DNA from: Polynucleobacter sp. MWH-UH2A
GTDB lineage: Bacteria; Pseudomonadota; Gammaproteobacteria; Burkholderiales; Burkholderiaceae
Direction: 5' to 3'
NCBI RefSeq assembly: GCF_018687195.1
Contig: NZ_CP061321.1
Span: 558,001-622,000, forward strand
DNA: 64,000 nucleotides
The notes beneath the pieces are model-generated. The model saw only the letters and a list, made by a program, of their open reading frames with translations. It was not told the origin of the DNA and made no database searches. The position numbers were made by a program, and so were the translations under genes. Positions 25,918 through 35,267 of the stretch are shown piece by piece; position 1 is the stretch's first letter, and every line of letters begins with the position of its first letter.

Positions 25918-26334
25918 ATGAACGCAGTGCCACAGTACGACCCGCTTACTTTTGGTGAAAACGCATTTAAATTGCGTACTTTCCGTCAACAAGTGCTGGG
26001 TAACAATTTGGCAAATTCTGATACACCAGGCTTTAAGGCTCGGGATATTCGTTTTGCTGATGTACTGAAAGCTCAGCTAGAAGGCATAGCGCCTTCTAAT
26101 GCGATTGGTTTGGCTACCACTCATTCAGCCCATATTCCAGGGAAGGTCCCGCAGGAAGATCCCCGTTTGCTTTATCGCATCCCCAATCAACCTTCGATGG
26201 ATGGTAATACGGTTGATGGTGATGTTGAGCTTAGTGAATTTACCAAGAACTCAGTGTTTACTGAGTCTGCATTAAATATGTTGGGTAGTACGATTCGCGC
26301 CCGTATGTCAGCCATTACAGGGCAGGCTTCATGA
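25918..26334 (+). CDS. flgB: flagellar basal-body rod protein FlgB
   Basis: About 138 aa proximal rod protein, exported by the flagellar type III system. It has the rod-family N-terminal motif NNLANSDTPGFKARDI and a C-terminal helix ending MLGSTIRARMSAITGQ. A strong GGGAGG site precedes the ATG at 25918; an adjacent TTG at 25915 is not needed. First gene of the flgB-L operon, overlapping flgC by 4 bp. Confidence 0.96.
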   Translation: MNAVPQYDPLTFGENAFKLRTFRQQVLGNNLANSDTPGFKARDIRFADVLKAQLEGIAPSNAIGLATTHSAHIPGKVPQEDPRLLYRIPNQPSMDGNTVDGDVELSEFTKNSVFTESALNMLGSTIRARMSAITGQAS

Positions 26335-26735
26335 GTTTATTGGGCGCTTTTGATATTGGTTCTAGTGGCCTAACAGCGCAATCCATGCGCTTGAATACGA
26401 CCGCTTCGAATATTGCCAACGTTGAGAGCGTATCTGGTCCTGATGGACGCCCATACCGTGCGCGTCAGGTGGAATTTAGTGCTGTTTATAAACCAGGTCA
26501 ACCAGGCTCTGGCGTTGAAGTTAGCAAGGTAATTGAGAGCAATGCTCCAATGCGTATTGAATACAGACCGGGTCACCCAAAGGCAAATGCTGCTGGTTAT
26601 GTAGAGATGCCAAACGTTAACCCAGTGGAAGAGATGGTGAATATGATTTCAGCTTCACGCTCCTATCAGATGAATGTTGAAGCTATGAATGTATCGCGTC
26701 AGTTGATGTTAAAGACTTTGGATTTAGGTAAGTAA
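26331..26735 (+). CDS. flgC: flagellar basal-body rod protein FlgC
   Basis: 134 aa proximal rod protein with the N-terminal GLTAQSMRLNTTASNIANVE motif and the C-terminal NPVEEMVNMISASRSYQMNV block typical of FlgC. Starts in the stop codon of flgB (ATGA). Confidence 0.97.
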   Translation: MSLLGAFDIGSSGLTAQSMRLNTTASNIANVESVSGPDGRPYRARQVEFSAVYKPGQPGSGVEVSKVIESNAPMRIEYRPGHPKANAAGYVEMPNVNPVEEMVNMISASRSYQMNVEAMNVSRQLMLKTLDLGK

Positions 26736-26772
26736 ACAGTAGCGCTTAAAAAGTAAGAGATAAGAGGAAATC

Positions 26773-27471
26773 ATGGCAACCAATCCACTCAGCGGAATTC
26801 GAGTTTATGACCCGGCTACGGCTAATAAGCCGGCTGACGCCACAACGAACTCAACCACAGGCGGTACTGCAGCTGAACAAACACAAAACTTTTTAAAGTT
26901 ATTGATTGCGCAGATCCAGAATCAAGATCCAATGGCCCCAATGGATGCATCGACTATGACATCTCAAATGTCGCAGCTCAACATGGTAAGTAGTATGGGT
27001 AACATGAATACCTCAATGACTGCCATGCTTGCGCAAATGCAAAGCGTGAACTTTATGAATCAAGCTGCCTTGATTGGGCATAGGCCAGTAGTTGCTGGCA
27101 ATGGCATTGCATTTGATGGCACAAATCAAGTAATGCTTGGTGCTAATGCAACAAATCCATTGAAATCAGTGGTGGCAACGATAACCGACGCAAGTGGCAA
27201 TGTAATAAACAGCGTTGATCTTGGTAATGTAAATGCTGGCATGACCAACTTTGTTTGGAATGGTCAAGATGCGAATGGTAGTCAAGTTCCAGCGGGCATG
27301 TACTACTTGAGTCTTTCAGGTAAAAACGCGAATAACGCTACGGAGAATCCTGCAGCCTACGTAGCCTCACCAGTAGCATCCGTAACGAAGGGTAGCAATG
27401 GGGATGCAATATTAAATCTCTTAGACGGTAGGACTGTTAATTCGTCAGACGTGCAACAGTGGGTAAGTTAA
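26773..27471 (+). CDS. flgD: flagellar hook capping protein FlgD
   Basis: 232 aa scaffolding cap needed for hook polymerisation. The N-terminal signature NFLKLLIAQIQNQDPMAPMD is clear, followed by TSQMSQLNMVSSMGNM and the FlgD Ig/tudor-like region with VWNGQDANGSQVPAGMYYL. AGAGGAAATC precedes the ATG. Confidence 0.97.
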   Translation: MATNPLSGIRVYDPATANKPADATTNSTTGGTAAEQTQNFLKLLIAQIQNQDPMAPMDASTMTSQMSQLNMVSSMGNMNTSMTAMLAQMQSVNFMNQAALIGHRPVVAGNGIAFDGTNQVMLGANATNPLKSVVATITDASGNVINSVDLGNVNAGMTNFVWNGQDANGSQVPAGMYYLSLSGKNANNATENPAAYVASPVASVTKGSNGDAILNLLDGRTVNSSDVQQWVS

Positions 27472-27529
27472 GTAATTTTTGAAAATACGCAGTACAAGTA
27501 AATAGAACAAGTCAGATAAAGGAAGAAAA

Positions 27530-29203
27530 ATGGGATATGGAATTGGACTATCGGGTTTAATGTCAGCTGCTGAGGCGATTGATGTAACCAGTAACAATAT
27601 TTCAAACGCTCAAACAGTAGGATACAAGTCCGGTGAATACGTATTCTCAGACCAGTTCTTTAGAGCTCAAGACCCGCAATCCGAGGATAGGGCTGGTATG
27701 GGTTCATATCGAATGAGTATTCGAAGAACCGCCTCCTATGGAACGGTTGTTAGCTCCCAGAATCCTCTTGACATGGCCATTACAGGACCGGGATATTTCC
27801 AGTTGGCAAAAACTGTTGACGGAACTGTACCTACAGAGAATCCGACAAAATTTCAGTACACTCGCAATGGCCAATTTTCAGTTGATAGCCAGAATCGGAT
27901 TGTGAATGAAAATGGGATGTTCTTAGTTGGTTATCCGGCGGACTCTGCTGGTAAGGTTTTATCAACGGCAAAGTCAGTGTTGACATTAGACCCAACACCT
28001 ATGGCGCAGATAGCGACAAAAAATTCAACAATTAATTTAAATTTGGATAATCGGGTTGATCCAGCTACGGGTAATATTTTTAACCCATCAGTACCCGCTA
28101 CCTATTCACAGGCAACATCACAGACTGTCTATGACGATAAGGGGGCAGCTCATACTTTAACTATGTACTATAAAAAAGTGAGCTCCCAGCCACTGACAAT
28201 TACCGCTCGAAATGCAAATACAGCGGCTGACACTACATTTGATTTTAATCCTAAGGAAACTATTAATAGCGGCTCAAAGCCAAGTGGTGAGCAAGCTACT
28301 ACTATTGCTACAACATCGGTTGCATCTTCTGTCGCTGGACCGAATGAGTCCTTGTTTGAAACTACATTGACTTTAATGAGTGGCACGGACAATACGAACG
28401 GCGCAACCTATAACCTGAAATTAAAGGACGGCACTAACTTGTCAGTTAAACAAACTGTTGCGGCAAGCGCTGGTGTAAGCGCGCAATATACAGTGAACGT
28501 AGATCGATTTGAGGTTTTTGCAACCTTGGATAATGTGGCTGTAGCAGGTGATGCTGCGGGAGCTGCTACGACTAACGTTGGGGTTAGCGGAACGCCTGAG
28601 CAAACATCTTTGGGGACCATTGCGTTTGTGGCAGGCAAAAACTTAGATTCACTATCGCGCGACGCTTTTGGAAAGCCTCAATTTGTGACGCAAATGAAGA
28701 TTGATGCTAGTGGCGGCACGGGTAGTACCTTTGGTAAAACCTTAAATGGTGGCGTTGTTCAGTTTACGTTAGATAACACGGATATGACGGGCTACACTTC
28801 GGCAGCTCAAACATATGCAAATAATCAAGACGGATCTGCCACTTCACAATTGGTCTCTTATAACATTGATACCAGCGGTAACCTTGTGGCTCAGTATGAC
28901 AATGGAAAGTCAAAGGTTAAAGGGCAGGTCTTATTGGCCTACTTTAACAATGTTGAGGGTCTAATCCCAAATGGAAATAATACATTTGAAGCATCTTCCG
29001 TTTCGGGAGATCCGCTCCTAAGTTTTCCAGGAGACGGGACTTTGGGTCAGGTGCGGTCCAGAGCGCTAGAGCAATCTAACGTAGACCTGACTTCAGAGTT
29101 GGTCAAGTTGATGGTATTGCAACGTCAATATTCAGCGGTTTCACAGGCAACCAAAGTGATGGCTGCCACCTTGATTGATGATGCAATCAATATCGGTCGA
29201 TAA
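27530..29203 (+). CDS. flgE: flagellar hook protein FlgE
   Basis: 557 aa hook subunit. It has the N-terminal rod/hook motif VTSNNISNAQTVGYKSGEYV, the domain-D1 stretch PLDMAITGPGYFQL and the C-terminal helix SNVDLTSELVKLMVLQRQYS. It is longer than the enteric protein (about 400 aa) because of an expanded middle (about 180-420), which would be on the outer surface of the hook. AGGAAG ribosome site. Confidence 0.97.
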   Translation: MGYGIGLSGLMSAAEAIDVTSNNISNAQTVGYKSGEYVFSDQFFRAQDPQSEDRAGMGSYRMSIRRTASYGTVVSSQNPLDMAITGPGYFQLAKTVDGTVPTENPTKFQYTRNGQFSVDSQNRIVNENGMFLVGYPADSAGKVLSTAKSVLTLDPTPMAQIATKNSTINLNLDNRVDPATGNIFNPSVPATYSQATSQTVYDDKGAAHTLTMYYKKVSSQPLTITARNANTAADTTFDFNPKETINSGSKPSGEQATTIATTSVASSVAGPNESLFETTLTLMSGTDNTNGATYNLKLKDGTNLSVKQTVAASAGVSAQYTVNVDRFEVFATLDNVAVAGDAAGAATTNVGVSGTPEQTSLGTIAFVAGKNLDSLSRDAFGKPQFVTQMKIDASGGTGSTFGKTLNGGVVQFTLDNTDMTGYTSAAQTYANNQDGSATSQLVSYNIDTSGNLVAQYDNGKSKVKGQVLLAYFNNVEGLIPNGNNTFEASSVSGDPLLSFPGDGTLGQVRSRALEQSNVDLTSELVKLMVLQRQYSAVSQATKVMAATLIDDAINIGR

Positions 29204-29224
29204 GAGTTGATCTGCTAAAACACC

Positions 29225-29986
29225 ATGATTAATCGCTATGCCTATACCTCGATGACGGGTGCAACTTCTGCTACGCAGCAGTTGGCCGTCACATCAAATA
29301 ACTTGGCGAACTCTTTAACGCCAGGTTTTCGTGAGGTCATAAGCGCGTTCCGTGCAGTCCCTTTGAAAGGTGATGGCGAGCCATTTACTGGTAATGGCGC
29401 TGATACGCGCGTATTTGTGGCGGATACCACTCCGGGTAGTAATTTCAATCAAGGTCAGATCCAAACAACCGGAAATGCTTTAGATGTTGCAATCAAGGGT
29501 GATGGAATGTTTGCGGTACGGCGTCCTGATGGTCAGGAAGCTTATACAAGAGCCGGCAAGTTTATGACTAATGAGCAGGGAATTCTAATGATTGGTAAGG
29601 ATATCCCAGTTGTTGGTGCTGGCGGAACGATCACTATTCCCGTTGGCGCATCCGTGCAAATTGCTGAAGATGGTTCTGTGTACACGCAGATTCCGGGAAA
29701 TCAGTACTTGAATCAAGCGGGAAAATTAAAGTTAGTAAATCCGAATACCAATAGTTTAGTTAGAGCGGCAGATGGATTGTTTGATATTCCGGGGGAGCAG
29801 GCTGCTGCCGATCCTAGCGTAAGAGTAGTGCAGGGCGCATATGAATTAAGCAATAACAACCCTGCATTAGCAATGGTGCAAATGATTGACCAAAGTCGTA
29901 TGTTTGATTTGAATACAAGATCTATTACCTATGCAGATCAGAACGCACGTTCTGCAACTACATTGCTGTCTTTATCACGCGCCTAA
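29225..29986 (+). CDS. flgF: flagellar basal-body rod protein FlgF
   Basis: 253 aa proximal rod protein. SNNLANSLTPGFREVISAF and GNALDVAIKGDGMFAVRRP are the family blocks; the C-terminus MVQMIDQSRMFDLNTRSI is the usual coiled end. Starts 21 bp after flgE. Confidence 0.96.
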   Translation: MINRYAYTSMTGATSATQQLAVTSNNLANSLTPGFREVISAFRAVPLKGDGEPFTGNGADTRVFVADTTPGSNFNQGQIQTTGNALDVAIKGDGMFAVRRPDGQEAYTRAGKFMTNEQGILMIGKDIPVVGAGGTITIPVGASVQIAEDGSVYTQIPGNQYLNQAGKLKLVNPNTNSLVRAADGLFDIPGEQAAADPSVRVVQGAYELSNNNPALAMVQMIDQSRMFDLNTRSITYADQNARSATTLLSLSRA

Positions 29987-30022
29987 TAACCAATAACAAG
30001 CCAATAAGAAAAAGAGAAAAAA

Positions 30023-30811
30023 ATGTTACGTTCATTATGGATTGCAAAAACGGGGATGGACGCTGAGCAGTTCAATCTTGACGTTATTACCAACAACCTT
30101 GCGAACTCTCAGACAACAGCATTTAAGCGTGTGCAGCCAATGTTCCAGGATTTGCTGTACACAACGTTACGTAGCGCAGGATCCGCATCTAATGCGCAAA
30201 ATCTTTTACCAACTGGCTTACAAATTGGCGCTGGTGCAGCAGTCACATCAACAGAGCGCAATAATATTCAAGGTACATTGATTCAAACTGGCAATCAATT
30301 GGATGTCGCCATTCAAGGTAATGGCTACTTTCAGATTCAATTGGCGGATGGTACGCTTGCTTACACAAGAAATGGTCAATTTAGTAAGAGTGCAACTGGT
30401 CAAATCGTAACCTCAGCGGGCAATGTGGTAGCTGGCGCGGGCGTTATTCCGGCTAATGCAACCTCTATCACCATTAATCAGGCGGGCTTAGTTCAATATA
30501 CCTTGCAGGGTAATCAGACTGCTATTCAGGCTGGCCAAATTACGATGGCTAACTTCGTTAATCCAGCGGGTTTGTTTGCACTTGGTGGTGGAAACTTTAT
30601 TCCGACTCCGGCATCAGGAACCGCTCAAAATAACATTGCTGGTACAAACGGCATGGGCACAACGAATCAGTATTACATTGAGCAATCAAACGTGAATGTT
30701 GCAGAAGAATTGGTTAACTTGATTGCGGCCCAGCGTGCCTATGAGATTAATACTCGAGCAGTAACTGCATCAGATCAGATTTTGCAACGCGTAAGTAATA
30801 TGGGTCAGTAA
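30023..30811 (+). CDS. flgG: flagellar distal rod protein FlgG
   Basis: 262 aa distal rod protein, the expected 260-262 aa. MLRSLWIAKTGMDAEQFNLD, TNNLANSQTTAFKRVQPMFQ and the C-terminal NVNVAEELVNLIAAQRAYEI are near-consensus FlgG. Its stop overlaps the flgH ATG by one base. Confidence 0.98.
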   Translation: MLRSLWIAKTGMDAEQFNLDVITNNLANSQTTAFKRVQPMFQDLLYTTLRSAGSASNAQNLLPTGLQIGAGAAVTSTERNNIQGTLIQTGNQLDVAIQGNGYFQIQLADGTLAYTRNGQFSKSATGQIVTSAGNVVAGAGVIPANATSITINQAGLVQYTLQGNQTAIQAGQITMANFVNPAGLFALGGGNFIPTPASGTAQNNIAGTNGMGTTNQYYIEQSNVNVAEELVNLIAAQRAYEINTRAVTASDQILQRVSNMGQ

Positions 30812-31533
30812 TGAGCGGTTTCATTAAAAACTTTCGATGCTATATCGCGCTGACATTTAGCGTAGTAGTTCTTTGGGGCTGTGCAAGCGCGGACCGTCCA
30901 ACATTATTAACTACGCCAGTAACAGCAAGACCACGTCCAATTCAAGAAACCTCTGCCAATATGGGCAGCTTATATCCAGCTAACTCTGGTGGACCATATG
31001 TCAATGCCGTAAGTCATCGCCCGTTGTTTGAAGATCGTCGTGCACGCAATGTGGGTGATACGCTGACCGTGGTGCTGAATGAAACTACTAGCGCAGCAAA
31101 AAACACTGGCATGTCAGCGGCTCGAAAAGCTAATGCGGCATCTGATTTCTCCAATACGGGACCAATGGCCTTTGGGCCTTATACGAGTATTGCCAACATA
31201 GCGAACTTCGGTGGCACAGGCGATATTAAGAGTGAAGGTACAGGCGCAAGCGCTGCAAGCAATACTTTTGCCGGAACGATTACGGTAACTGTGGTTGAGG
31301 TCCTCTCAAATGGAAACTTGGTAGTAGCGGGCGAGAAGCAAGTTGCCGTCAGTAACGAAGAAGAGATTATTCGTTTTGGTGGCGTAGTGAACCCCAATAC
31401 TCTGGTGTTTAACCAAGTTTCCTCTCAGCAAGTCGCTGATGCTCGAATTGAGTATCGCGGCAGAGGTGCAACTGACGATACGCAAGGTACCGGTTGGCTG
31501 ACAAGGCTTTTCTTAAAGATAGCGCCGTTTTAA
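30811..31533 (+). CDS. flgH: flagellar L-ring lipoprotein FlgH
   Basis: 240 aa outer-membrane lipoprotein of the L ring. The signal peptide ends in a lipobox LWGC. LFEDRRARNVGDTLTVVLNE and the C-terminal VADARIEYRGRG block are FlgH. Starts in TAATG with flgG and ends 1-4 bp before flgI. Confidence 0.97.
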   Translation: MSGFIKNFRCYIALTFSVVVLWGCASADRPTLLTTPVTARPRPIQETSANMGSLYPANSGGPYVNAVSHRPLFEDRRARNVGDTLTVVLNETTSAAKNTGMSAARKANAASDFSNTGPMAFGPYTSIANIANFGGTGDIKSEGTGASAASNTFAGTITVTVVEVLSNGNLVVAGEKQVAVSNEEEIIRFGGVVNPNTLVFNQVSSQQVADARIEYRGRGATDDTQGTGWLTRLFLKIAPF

Positions 31534-31537
31534 TTTG

Positions 31538-32665
31538 ATGAAGAATAGTTCTATTTCCTCCATCACAAAGGGCTTGCTTGTATTGGTGAGCTTTGCTGTA
31601 TTTTCAAGTAATTCTTTTGCGGATCGCATTAAGGATTTTGCAGATGTTGCAGGGCAACGTTCAAACCAGTTAGTGGGTTACGGCTTAGTTGTTGGATTGG
31701 ATGGTACTGGCGACCAAACAACTCAAACCCCATTTACATTGCAAAGCGTATTGCAGATGATTGGTGTATTGGGCGTCACCATTCCTCAGGGGGGTGGTCA
31801 AACCCAGTTGCGTAATACTGCAGCTGTTATGGTTACCGCTGAATTTCCAGCTTTAGCACGACCTGGACAGCAAATTGATGTCACCGTTTCTTCGTTGGGC
31901 AATGCAACCAGCTTAAAGGGTGGCACATTAGTTATGACACCGCTAAAAGCAGCTGATGGACAAGTTTATGCTCAAGGACAGGGAAATTTGGTTATTGGTG
32001 GCGCAAGAGCAGCAACAGGTGGTGCAGCAACCTCAGTAAACCATTTAAATGCGGGCCGCATTCCTGGTGGTGGTCTGATCGAGAAAGCAGTTCCATCGTT
32101 ATTGGCTGATGAGTTCGTGCAGCTTGATCTGCATCGGGCGGATTTTGCGTTGATGCAACAGACTGCGGAAGCAATTGGCAGAAGGTTTGGTCTGGGTACG
32201 GCTTTACCAATAGACGCTAGAACACTTAATGTAAGAGTGCCTATTGAGCCGTTAAGACGCACTGCATTTATGGCTGCCTTACAAGATTTAGATGTTCAAA
32301 TGGTCAGTGGGCCTGCGCGCGTTATATTAAATTCTAGAACTGGATCGGTAGTGATGAACCAGGCAGTTAGGCTATCTCCATCGGCGGTGGCTCATGGAAA
32401 TCTAACGGTAAAAGTTCAGCAGACTCCAACTATTAGCCAACCTCTTCCTTTTAGTCGTGGACAGACATCAGTAGCCACCCAAGATACTGCAACACTAAGT
32501 GATAGTGGTAAAGAAAATAGTTTAATTTCTGTGCCACAAGGCGCTTCATTGGATCAGGTAGTAAAGGCATTGAATATGATGGGCGCCACACCTCAGGACT
32601 TAATTTCGATATTGCAGTCACTAAAGTCTGCTGGGGCTCTCAGAGCAGAGCTAGAGGTGATCTAA
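31538..32665 (+). CDS. flgI: flagellar P-ring protein FlgI
   Basis: 375 aa periplasmic P-ring protein with a signal peptide (about 1-28, ending SNSFA). DVAGQRSNQLVGYGLVVGLD, GGQTQLRNTAAVMVTAEFPA and DLISILQSLKSAGALRAELE are family blocks. The ATG at 31538 is preferred over the in-frame TTG at 31535; coupling to flgH is likely because no ribosome site stands out. Overlaps flgJ by one base. Confidence 0.97.
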   Translation: MKNSSISSITKGLLVLVSFAVFSSNSFADRIKDFADVAGQRSNQLVGYGLVVGLDGTGDQTTQTPFTLQSVLQMIGVLGVTIPQGGGQTQLRNTAAVMVTAEFPALARPGQQIDVTVSSLGNATSLKGGTLVMTPLKAADGQVYAQGQGNLVIGGARAATGGAATSVNHLNAGRIPGGGLIEKAVPSLLADEFVQLDLHRADFALMQQTAEAIGRRFGLGTALPIDARTLNVRVPIEPLRRTAFMAALQDLDVQMVSGPARVILNSRTGSVVMNQAVRLSPSAVAHGNLTVKVQQTPTISQPLPFSRGQTSVATQDTATLSDSGKENSLISVPQGASLDQVVKALNMMGATPQDLISILQSLKSAGALRAELEVI

Positions 32666-33108
32666 TGTCAGCCATTAATTCAATCTCATCTCCAGTCGAT
32701 CAAAACAGCGCAAGACTAATGATGCCTGCCAAAGTTGATGCGCCTGCTGTAACTAATGAAGATAAGCTAAAGAAGGCTGCTCAGGGTTTTGAGCGCACTC
32801 TAATTAGGCAAATGCTAAGCACTGTTCGTAGTACTAATTTACGTGGAACCGATGAGAGTAGTAATACCTCTAAGTCATATCTAGAGATTATGGATGACCA
32901 TGTGGCGGATATGCTTTCCAGGGGCAATGGCATTGGATTTGCTACAAAAATGGCTGAGCAGCTGATACAACAGGCTAATGCTGGAAAACTAATCGGATCC
33001 TCAGAAATTGCCGTTAAACCATTAAATGCACCAAGAGAAGGTATGGTTTCAGCTGAAACCTTAAATGCTCTAAAGCGACCAGACGGCTTTGTAGGCTCGG
33101 CTAAATAA
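32665..33108 (+). CDS. flgJ: rod-binding protein FlgJ, single-domain form without muramidase
   Basis: 147 aa containing only the N-terminal rod-cap domain (KAAQGFERTLIRQMLSTVRS, YLEIMDDHVADMLSRGNGIG). The C-terminal peptidoglycan hydrolase domain found in many beta- and gammaproteobacterial FlgJ (about 300 aa total) is missing, so wall penetration must rely on a separate enzyme. No such enzyme lies next to it; the M23 peptidase at 45057 is a distant and unproven candidate. Confidence 0.93.
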   Translation: MSAINSISSPVDQNSARLMMPAKVDAPAVTNEDKLKKAAQGFERTLIRQMLSTVRSTNLRGTDESSNTSKSYLEIMDDHVADMLSRGNGIGFATKMAEQLIQQANAGKLIGSSEIAVKPLNAPREGMVSAETLNALKRPDGFVGSAK

Positions 33109-33121
33109 CTAAGGAAGCAAA

Positions 33122-35257
33122 ATGGGTATCTATTCCATCACTGAATCAGCAATGGCAGGCTTGAATATTGCTCAGGCTGGAATTTTGACAACCTCACAGA
33201 ACGTCGCAGGTACCTCGGTTGAGGGTTATTCCCGCCGAAATGCTAATGCGATTATGGATGCGCTGGCACCCAATTCGCTTATGCTCAATGGCTCTAGTTT
33301 TGCAGTCGAAGGCTTCACTCGACAATATTCTTCATTAATAGGTTCGCAGTTGTTGAGTCAGCAAGCTAAATCTAGCTATTCAGACACCTTAGTGCAATAC
33401 ACCAATTCTGTAGATAGTTTGGTTGCTGATAAGTCAGCTGGCTTGAATACTGCAATTAGCGACTTTTTTAATGCTATGGGCGCTTATGCTGCGGACCCAA
33501 CCAATAAAGCAATGGCTGGTGCAATTACAGGGACTGCTAATACTGTCGCGCAAAGAATGAGTGGTATGAGCACATTGGCTGCCCAGATTCAAAGCGATTC
33601 ACGAAAAGCTCTGGTTGATACTGTTTCACAGGTCAATACACTGCTCCCGTCGCTGGCAAGTGTTAATCAAAAAATTGTCAATGGCAATAGCCCAGGCAAT
33701 TCAGCTCCATCCGCCGATTTATTAGACGAGCGCGACCGCTTGCTTACTCAACTACAGCAGTTAGTTGGCGGACAGAGTTTGATTAATGCCGATGGCACAG
33801 CTACTCAATTGGTTGCAGGACAGCCGCTTGTTGAAAGAGCAATTGCAAATAAGGTGACGATAAATGCTGATCAGCAGCATGTTGCTTTAACTTTTAATTT
33901 GCAAAATGGACCCACAAAAGGAGTGTTAACAACCGTTCAAACCTTGGATGGCGGCCAAGCCGGAGCATTATTGGAGCTATCCAATAATTTTGCCCCCGCA
34001 TTACAAAAACGATTGGATACCATAGCGTTGGGATTAGTGAAGGTCGCGAATGGCGCAGCCCAAACAAGTCAGGGATCGGCAACAAATTTAGCCATTTTTG
34101 GGTTTAAAGTTTCCGACAAAACTTACTCAAGTCTAGCGGCGAATGATTTAACGGGCAACCTGCCATCCATCTCCAATGAAAATGATTTGCTGGACTTATA
34201 TAGCAGCCTGGGTAACGCGATCGCATCGAATAGTGGCGTAAAGGTTGGTAATACCGTTGGCGTTTATACAAAGGTGAGCTCATTAACAGCTGGGCCAACA
34301 ACATTAGCCGGTGAATATACGCTGACTAAAGTTGGGTCAGATCAGTTGCAACTTTCTGATGGACTGGGAAAAACACAAACTGTCTCACTTGTCGATAGTG
34401 TTTCTGGTGGACTCCAAACGATTGACTTTAGTCAATTAGGCATCACAATGCAATTGGCAAATATCAGCCCTGCATTGAGTGCTGTTAGCTCCTCAAGTGT
34501 TATTAAATCAGGGGCAACATTGCCTGTTGTCGGAACAGCAAATCAAAATATTTCCAATATGGCTGTGCAAAATAATGTGCAATCTGGGACTTATACTTTC
34601 ACCAGTAGTGGCAATCAACTGACATTGGCTAGTAGCAATGGTGGTAGCCAGACCATCACTATTGGGGATGGCTCTGCCTCAGGTCAAGCATTGAACTTTA
34701 ATCAGATGGGGATCTCATTTTCGGTCTCCGATACTGGTAGTCCAGTTAAAGATGCAGCAACTATTGCTGGGTACTTAAATAACCAAGTAATCACGCTTGA
34801 GAAGGCTGATGATTCCAAGTCTACTATCGCAAGTGCTCTTGATGGCCTAAAGATCAAAGTGAGCGGAATGGCTAACCCGCTCGTTAACTACGGCTTGAAT
34901 GCTGCAAACTTTGTGTCTCTTGCGCCAAGTAATTTTGCTAGTTATTTCAACGGAAATACCCCACTTATTAGCTCGGTTAAGGCTAATGCGGTTCAGCAAT
35001 TAAGTGCTGTATTTGGTACTTCTGTATCTAATTTAGTGAATGAGGTTGGCGTGCAGGTTGCCACCTGGAAAAGCAATCAAAAAGCAGATAATGTCGTGTT
35101 GTCGAACTTGAAGGCGCAGCGCGATTCTGTGTCGGGAGTGAACTTAGATGAAGAGGCAGCCAATCTTTTAAAGTACCAGCAACTGTATACCGCTTCTACG
35201 AAGGTTCTTCAGGCTGGGAATCAAATGTTTACCACCCTCTTGTCAATCATGAACTAA
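33122..35257 (+). CDS. flgK: flagellar hook-associated protein 1 FlgK
   Basis: 711 aa junction protein between hook and filament; larger than enteric FlgK (about 550 aa) because of an expanded Ser/Asn/Thr-rich middle (about 320-620). The conserved ends are clear: ILTTSQNVAGTSVEGYSRRN at the N-terminus, DLLDERDRLLTQLQQLVGG in the first third, and GVNLDEEAANLLKYQQLYTA at the C-terminus. AAGGAAGCAAA ribosome site. Confidence 0.97.
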   Translation: MGIYSITESAMAGLNIAQAGILTTSQNVAGTSVEGYSRRNANAIMDALAPNSLMLNGSSFAVEGFTRQYSSLIGSQLLSQQAKSSYSDTLVQYTNSVDSLVADKSAGLNTAISDFFNAMGAYAADPTNKAMAGAITGTANTVAQRMSGMSTLAAQIQSDSRKALVDTVSQVNTLLPSLASVNQKIVNGNSPGNSAPSADLLDERDRLLTQLQQLVGGQSLINADGTATQLVAGQPLVERAIANKVTINADQQHVALTFNLQNGPTKGVLTTVQTLDGGQAGALLELSNNFAPALQKRLDTIALGLVKVANGAAQTSQGSATNLAIFGFKVSDKTYSSLAANDLTGNLPSISNENDLLDLYSSLGNAIASNSGVKVGNTVGVYTKVSSLTAGPTTLAGEYTLTKVGSDQLQLSDGLGKTQTVSLVDSVSGGLQTIDFSQLGITMQLANISPALSAVSSSSVIKSGATLPVVGTANQNISNMAVQNNVQSGTYTFTSSGNQLTLASSNGGSQTITIGDGSASGQALNFNQMGISFSVSDTGSPVKDAATIAGYLNNQVITLEKADDSKSTIASALDGLKIKVSGMANPLVNYGLNAANFVSLAPSNFASYFNGNTPLISSVKANAVQQLSAVFGTSVSNLVNEVGVQVATWKSNQKADNVVLSNLKAQRDSVSGVNLDEEAANLLKYQQLYTASTKVLQAGNQMFTTLLSIMN

Positions 35258-35267
35258 GGAGTAAATG

